Translations under genes and position numbers: made by a program
Notes under the pieces: generated by a model
What the model saw: the letters and a program-made list of their open reading frames with translations, nothing else
What the model was told of the DNA's origin: nothing
The model's database searches: none
Shown here: piece after piece, positions 57,990-64,000 of the stretch
How the letters are laid out: every line of letters starts with the position of its first letter
How positions within the stretch are numbered: position 1 is the first letter of the stretch
From: Maylandia zebra
Taxonomy: Eukaryota; Chordata; Actinopteri; Cichliformes; Cichlidae
DNA: 64,000 bases
NCBI RefSeq assembly: GCF_041146795.1
Contig: NC_135183.1
Span: 15,519,840 to 15,583,839 of the forward strand
Direction of reading: 5' to 3'

Positions 57990-58519
57990 TTATTGAGATA
58001 AAGTGCTGTGCGCGTTATAGGGCAGCTGGGCAGTGAGAGCGCAGCTGCAGCTTTAAGCTCATAGTTTGGGATGGGCTGAATTCACAACGTCATTTCAGCG
58101 CTCTGTCTTTTATTCTTCGCCCCCTCATCTCCTTCCCTCTCTAAATGACACAACTCCCATGTTCCGTTAAACCTCTGGCCATATTTTCCGAACAACTTTC
58201 TTTTTTCCCCCCCGCGGGACATTTTTCCGGGGCCGAAACTTTTCTGGCGTGTGATCGTTTCTGGAGTTGACACAGCAGTCGTTCGCTCTCATATGTGGAT
58301 TCTTTGGAAAAGCCCATTTTAACAGCCCAGGAAATGCAGCGTTTTCTCCCGCCCAGAGGGATCGCTGCTTAACTGAATCCCGACATGGAAGAACATACAG
58401 ATATCTCCAAAAACAAATAAGTACGCTATGAGGATTTAAATGTTTATGTTAACGCACAGCCTGCTGTGATTCAGCTCCATCTCGTCAAAATGATGTTTTC
58501 GTCCCTCTCGCTGTCTCAG
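57990..58519 (+). promoter_or_regulatory. GC-rich patch with candidate first exon
   Basis: This is a second CpG-rich patch (for example 58200-58260, cccccgcgggacatttttcc). Near its right end tcaaaatgatg begins a ten-codon frame, MMFSSLSLSQ (58490-58519), that ends exactly at a strong donor cag followed by gtaaaa. This is the pattern of a first coding exon on the plus strand. No second exon was found before 64 kb, where transposons dominate. Confidence 0.35.
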
Positions 58520-59007
58520 GTAAAACTACACCACAGTTGTTACACTTCAGCTGTTAAAGGAAAGCTTTCCCACTTTGAAAGGAAGCTTTAGTCTAGACAG
58601 CCTTTGTTGATTTGACAGTCCTGGTTATATGTGCCCTAACTCTGTTTGGTGACTGACATCTTCAATCAAACAGTGTCGCAATATAAATTCGTGCTTGATC
58701 AAAAGCAGGCACATATGCGAAGGCTGAAACAAATCCTGCAGACTGCAGCAAACCTGCTGATCAGGGGCTGTAATTAACATGGAGTTTGTAGCTGGAATGC
58801 ATTGAAGTTACTGGTTAACAGACTTCAGTTTCTCTACAGTAACTTTTTGAGATTTGTCTGCCTACATGTACTTGTGTGTGCATCTGCAAGTGTGTATCTG
58901 TGTTCAAGTGTTTTCCCAGTATCTGTGGACAAGAGTAGTTTACATATCAGTGGTGTCATTTCTGGAAAAAACCCCTTTTTAACAACAAAGTTAAAAAATT
59001 GTATTTT

Positions 59008-60450
59008 AATTGCTGCTTCCTGATTCTTAGTGTTTTCCATATTTTTCACATTTGCATCTTCCAGATTATCAAAGATAACTTGAGTAAATACACAATGCAT
59101 TTTTTAAACAAGGATTTCATTTATTAAACAAACAGAGTTATCCTAATCTATCTGGGTTTGTGTGAAAGACAAATTGTGTCCTAAATCTAATAACTGGTTG
59201 TGGCACCTTTTGAAGCAATGAGTGCGAAGGTTTTTCAGTATGAACGTCCTGTTTAAACTCCCAAAGCATCGTAATCAGGTTTGATTCTGGACTTTGACTA
59301 GACAACTTCAAAACCTTCATTTTTTTCATCTTTTTTGAGCTGTTCACAGGTGGGCTTGTTGATGTGTTTTGGATTATTCTCCTGCTGCAAAACCCAAACA
59401 CAGTTGAGCTTCAGCGCACAAACCTACACCATGTCTGACCACGGTATGATGTTGTTTTTATGAAATGCCGTGTTAGTTTTATGGCAGATGTAATAGGAAT
59501 CAAACTTTCCCTGAAGTTCAGCATTTGTCCCATCAGTCCACAGAATATTTACCCAAAGGTCTTGGAGATCAGCAGGATGTTTTTTGTGGTTTTTTTCCAT
59601 GTTCAATCTTTAGAAATGGCTTTGCAACTCTTTCTAGACTATTAGATGTCAAGGACTTCGTTTCCCATCTGTTTGTTTAGATTGTGCCATGATGTGTTGG
59701 TATTTGAGCTCTTTTAGCCTACTACACTTTTTCAGAAAGGTTCTATTTAAGTGACTTATTGATTCAGCATTTCTGGAAGAATCAGCCCTGAGTGTGGTTA
59801 GTGAAATTGAACTTAGCTTTCCGAAAAAAGAAAAAAAAATTAAAAGATTAATCACAGATAACCTCAGTTAAGGTCAGGTTTCGTGATAAGAAATGTAAGT
59901 AAGAAAGAGACTTGACAAAAATGGCATGGAAGAGTTTCAAGGGGAAGTCCACTGCTGACCAAAAAGAGCACAAAGACTCATCTCACATTTGACAAAAACC
60001 TTGATGATCCCCAAGACCTTTGGAAAACTATTTGGCATAAAACTAACAGCCTTTCATAAAAAGAACCTCATATCAGCACAAGCCTGTTGGTATGGTGATG
60101 GTAGTATTATGGCCTTTGGTTGCTTTGCTGCTTGCTGCAGTTGATGAAACCGCAAATTCTGCTCTCTACCAGAAATCCATGAAGGAGAATGTCTGGCCAG
60201 TAGTTCAAGCCTTAAAACTCAGGCTAGTTCACTTCTGAATGCTGCCACAACCACTTACTAGGTTTAGGGGGCAATTACTTTTTTGTATAGCACAGGTTTG
60301 GATAACTTTTTTGTTTAATAAATGAAAATTTTTATTTACTCAGGTTATCTTTGTCTAATATTCAAATTTGTTTGATGATGTGAAATATGTGACTGTGACA
60401 AATATGCAAAAACAAAAGGAATCAGGAAGGATTGTGATACTTTTTTACAT
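59008..60450. mobile_element. Tc1/mariner composite, head-to-head transposase halves
   Basis: The left half (59130-59860) encodes, on the minus strand, a decayed Tc1-type transposase: a QDLWVNILWTDGTNAEL block, then LQQENNPKHISTSPPVN and LSSQSPESNLITMLW. The right half (59880-60240) encodes, on the plus strand, the middle of the same transposase (LDDPQDLWKTIW, ETANSALYQKSMKENVW). The outer ends are inverted: cttcctgattctta and gattatcaaagataacttga on the left, tactcaggttatctttgtc and aaaggaatcaggaagg on the right. All frames are broken. Confidence 0.85.
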
Positions 60451-60587
60451 AGCATCTTTCTAGTTTTACTGACCAGTCAATGCACTCTACAAACGCAGGA
60501 GGTTTTTTTAACTCTTCAAAAATGCTATATTTCCATAAAGCTGCACTGTCTAATGCTGCCTGCTATGTGTGGAAATCAGACAGAGAT

Positions 60588-61420
60588 TCAGTTTTATTTT
60601 ATTTACATAGCACTAAAAACAGTGCTATGTACTAAAGGTACTTAGTATTGCCAGGTAAAGATCCTACAAAAGTAAAGAGAAAACACCAACAGTAACACAA
60701 CCCCCTATGAACAAGCACTTAGTGAAAGTGGGAAGAAAAATCTCCCTTTTAAGAGTAAGAAACTACTGCCAGAACCCTGCTCAGGGAAGAGCAGCCAACT
60801 GCCATGGCCGGTTGGAAGGGGAAGAAGACAGGACAAAAGATACAGTGTGGAAGAGATCCAGAGATTAATAATAACTAATGATTAAATACAAAGTGGCTTA
60901 AAAACGAATAGTGCGTGTCAAAAGAAGAAGAAACACTCAGTGCATCATGGCAACACACCCAGTATCCCTAACTATATGCTTTAACAAAAAGGAAAGTTTT
61001 AAGCCTAATCTTACAAGTATAGAGGTTATCTGAGGGTCCTCGAAGCTGAAGGCTCTGCCTCCCATTCTACTTTTAAATACTCTAGGAACCACAAGTAAGC
61101 CTGCAGTCCGAGAGTGAAGTGCTCTCATGGGGTGATATGGTACTATGACGTCGTTAAGATGAGATACAATCTAATTATTCAAGACCTTGTATATGAGGAG
61201 AATGATTTCAAATTTAATTTCAGATTTAACAGTAAAACTATGGAACAATGCAACTATTGGAGAAATATGAAGAAATACACAACTTTTCCAGCCTTATAAT
61301 AACGAATTCCAATAATCCAGCCTCGGTAAGCATGTTTTTCAGTTTTATAGATAGTTTCAAGAATTTCTGAGATGACAGGAAGGTAGGAGATTAGCCTAGA
61401 GTTTGCCAAGGCAGCTGGGT
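60588..61420 (-). mobile_element. Rex1-type LINE 3' end
   Basis: The minus-strand frame 61128-60937 carries LHSRTAGLLVVPRVFKSRMG and GRAFSFEDPQ. This is the C-terminal block also found in the L2 ORF near 11.6 kb (SVPRVRTRHGEAAFSF). It is followed by the long 3' UTR (ggtaaagatcctacaaaagt, ccccctatgaacaagcactt on the plus strand). 5' truncated, with deletions. Confidence 0.75.
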
Positions 61421-61734
61421 TAAGTGATGGAATAAGTTTTTATAATTTTTTTAACTCATAATATGAATTCATTTTTATTTCTTGCAAACAGCCAACATTA
61501 AGTTAAATTATTACAATACATCATAAGCTGTTCAGTAGGGCTTACAACAAAATCATTTAGAAAACTGCAAATTCGTCATTCTAGGTTGTAGACAGCATAG
61601 TAGTGATGTCATCAATCATGCTACACATAAAATGGAAATTGTTAATTAAGCTCAGAGTATCCAACCCTGAAGGTAAAACATCCAAGGAAACTAACCCCAT
61701 TTTTGTTTAGTCAACTAACTGCATCCAACTAACA

Positions 61735-62335
61735 CAGTACATTTACATAAGAACATCATACCAACAGTCAAAGATGGTGGTGGTAGTGTGTCGGTCTGGG
61801 GTTGCTTTGCTTCTTCACGACTTAAACGACTTGCTGTACTTGATGAAACCGTAAATTCTGCTCTCTACAAGGAAATCTTGAAGGAACAGCCATTAGTTCA
61901 GGCCCTGATCGTCAAGCACAATTATGCAGCAGAACAATGATCCAAAACACACACACCAGCAAGTTCACTTCTAAGTTGCTCAAAAAGCAAAATGAAATGG
62001 AGTGAAAATAAAGTGGCCTAGTCAAAGTCCAGGCTTAAATCAGATTGAGATGGTATTAGCCTAAGCGGGCCTTTCGTACTGGAAAACCGTCTAATGTGCC
62101 TGAATTAAAACACTTGACCCACTCGTCTTTGCAGAAGAAGAGTGGGTCAAATTCTTCCATAGTGATGTGGAAGAGTTATTGCGAGTAATTGCAATGCTTA
62201 TTTGCAGTTTTTGTTATCAAGGGTGACATAGCTAGTTATTAGGTTTAGTGGGTAATTATTATTATTTTGCATGGGGCCATGTAGGTTTACATAACTTTTG
62301 TTTTGTTTGTCAATTCAATAATAATTTTAAAACTG
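61735..62335 (+). mobile_element. Tc1/mariner transposase fragment, second half
   Basis: Plus-strand codons read a damaged IIPTVKDGGGSVSVWGCFA, ETVNSALYKEILKE, a degraded QNNDPKHTHQQVHF-like block and a shifted SPGLNQIEM. Then comes non-coding sequence ending ttgcatggggccatgtaggt near the terminal repeat. It belongs to the same family as 39360 and 59008. Confidence 0.8.
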
Positions 62336-63625
62336 CCTTTCAAATTTAATATCCATCACATCAGAAACTCTGACTTCACCAACAAGGTCCAGAAACTTAC
62401 ACTGGATCTGGATGAAACCATAGTGTCCTTTGATGTGGTCTCACTCTTTACTTGCATACCTACAACTGAGGTAGTGGAAACTGTCAGGAAATGACTACAG
62501 CAAGACAGCTCCTTAGAAAACAGAACCGGCTTTACCCCCAAACAAATGTGCAAACTGTTAGATCTCGGCCTTACCACAGCATATTTTAAATACAACAAGG
62601 GTTTATACAGACAAAAACATGGATGTGTCATGGGCTTCTCACTGTCATCCATTGTAGTCAACCTTCACATGGAGGAAGTAGAAAGTAAAGCTCTTGGTTC
62701 TTTCAAAAGGACAGCACCAAGCCACTGCCCAAGAAGTTGAATCCTTCACTGCTCGCATCAACTCAGTGGATAAAAACATAAAGTTCACCAGGGAAGAGAC
62801 AAAGGTCATAGTTTGCCATTTCTGGACTGTGCTGTGCGCAGAAGGGAAAGAAAAGAACACACATGTAAAGAAAGCTCTTAAAACATTTGGTTATCCTAAA
62901 TGGACTTTCATCAAATCAGCAAAGATGAACTGGGAAGAAGGTCGCACACCAACTAGGGAGAATCAGAAGGACAAACAGAACAACATGGTCATCCCTTATG
63001 TAGCAGGTTTATCAGAGAAACTCAGGAGAATTTTCTACAAGCATGACCTCCTAAGCTACTTCATACAAAAACTGGTTCATCCTGAGGACAAAACTGCAGT
63101 ACAGTGAGGAGAAACCAAACAGCCACTCCATACACGCATGGCAAAACATAGAAGAGCCACCTTGGCAGGACAAGACTGAGCTTTACACCTGCATCTAAAG
63201 GTTAAAGGTCACTTATTCGAGGATGCCAATGTTCACATTTTGGATAGAGGAGACAGTCGGTTTGAAAGAGGAGTGAAAGAAGCCATCTCTGTCCACTGTG
63301 AACGACCATCCTTGAACAGAGGGGGTGGCTAAGGACACAAACTGTCTGCCACCTACAATCCAGTTTTGAGATCCCTTCTCAGGCGCCACTCACATCTCAC
63401 AAGTTCTCACAATGGTTTCACCTGAAACCTCTGCTAATAATAACCCACACCCTTTTTGACACCTTGACTCATGTGATCAATAGTTGGTCTAATGACCCTC
63501 TTAAGGGAAACTCCCACTAGGTTTTAAATACCTGTGACTCGGCACCATTTGGTTTTAGAACTGAAGAAGCTTCTTAGATGGGAGGTGAAACGTCTTCAAG
63601 AAACTTAAAGTCCAGTCGCCATTCT
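62336..63625 (+). mobile_element. Penelope-like element relic (RT plus eroded endonuclease)
   Basis: The frame begins with HIRNSDFTNKVQKL, then VSFDVVSLFTCIPTTEVVE (RT motif with catalytic Asp), a TAG-type break, and LLDLGLTTAYFKYNKGLYRQ followed by KHGCVMGFSLSSIVVNLHME (family: QKHGxAMGSPVSPIxANLYME). A shift leads to a second frame (62694-63107) ending NMVIPYVAGLSEKLRRIFYK and FIQKLVHPEDKT. The GIY-YIG endonuclease follows only as ETKQPLHTRMAKHRRATLAG, then HLHLKVKGHLFEDANVHI and RFERGVKEAI; the leading GIY and YIG parts are deleted. The second catalytic YxDD region of the RT is also missing. The 3' end reads gaggtgaaacgtcttcaaga. It is defective. Confidence 0.9.
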
Positions 63626-64000
63626 TTCCAAACTCCTTAGATTACCATGACCTGGATGATTGAGAACTTACATGGACATGGAATAATGTAACTTTTGTCA
63701 AATTAATGTGAGCTTGAATGTGTCCAAAATCCCATGGACCTAACAATAAATTTGAATTTAATAATAGCAATAACTTTGCAACTTTGTGTTGTCTTTGAGC
63801 AAACTGGATTAACTACAGCAAACCATTTGGCTCGCTAGAAGACCATGTGAACCAACTGTGGTAGGAATGTAGGAAAGCCTTGGTATCAAGGTATCACTGA
63901 GAACTTTCACAGACATGATACCTTGGTATCAAGTCACTTTGCTATACAAAAAAGGCAAAAAAAGGATAAAATGATTTATACAAACTACAGTCAAGGTGAA
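63626..64000. other. unassigned end of window
   Basis: A duplicated short phrase, ccttggtatcaaggtatcac at 63877 and taccttggtatcaagtcac at 63918, is visible. No other feature was recognised. Confidence 0.4.

Overview
This window is vertebrate nuclear DNA, most likely from a percomorph teleost and possibly a cichlid. It has long introns with GT-AG borders, CpG-rich promoter patches, long di-, tri- and tetranucleotide arrays, and a dense load of fish-type transposable elements: Rex1/L2, Rex3, L1, Penelope-like, Ty3/gypsy, Tc1/mariner, hAT, and SINEs whose tails read catttaccatt, as in AFC-type cichlid SINEs. There is no operon structure and there are no bacterial features.

Three protein-coding genes can be assembled exon by exon. 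(1) Prothymosin alpha (ptma-like), plus strand, start codon at 7399 and stop at 21580, five coding exons, 104 residues. It has a TATA/CCAAT promoter inside a CpG-rich patch and an AATAAA at 22111. (2) lrrc40, minus strand, start codon at 33297 and stop at 23641, fifteen coding exons that join in frame to 597 residues with many leucine-rich repeats. Its poly(A) signal is at 23420-23415. (3) A small MAP17/SMIM24-like single-pass membrane protein, plus strand, 35203-38506, three exons, 86 residues, ending in a class I PDZ ligand. ptma and lrrc40 converge tail to tail about 1.3 kb apart. lrrc40 and the membrane-protein gene diverge head to head about 1.9 kb apart. Nothing in the sequence suggests the three act in one pathway.

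Layout: 1-7 kb is repeat-bearing intergenic DNA, with a decayed Rex1/L2 LINE carrying an inserted MITE. 7.2-22.1 kb is ptma; its 11.8-kb first intron holds an L2 reverse-transcriptase ORF and a 5'-truncated L1 interrupted by a SINE, and intron 3 holds joined Rex3 and Tc1 fragments. 23.4-33.3 kb is lrrc40. 35.2-38.6 kb is the membrane-protein gene, with a Ty3/gypsy integrase relic in intron 2. 38.6-55 kb is intergenic, with microsatellites and DNA-transposon relics. 55.3-58.5 kb holds two GC-rich, promoter-like patches and two weak exon candidates that may belong to genes lying mostly outside this window. 59-63.6 kb is a transposon cluster: a head-to-head Tc1/mariner composite, a Rex1 3' end, a Tc1 fragment and a Penelope-like element.

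I saw no convincing new biological system. The most informative oddities are insertion histories that can be read from the sequence: target-site duplications, nesting, an internal empty site, a perfect palindrome at a Rex3/Tc1 join, and several dispersed repeats I cannot name. Family names were assigned by recognition of protein motifs and 3' tails, without a database search.
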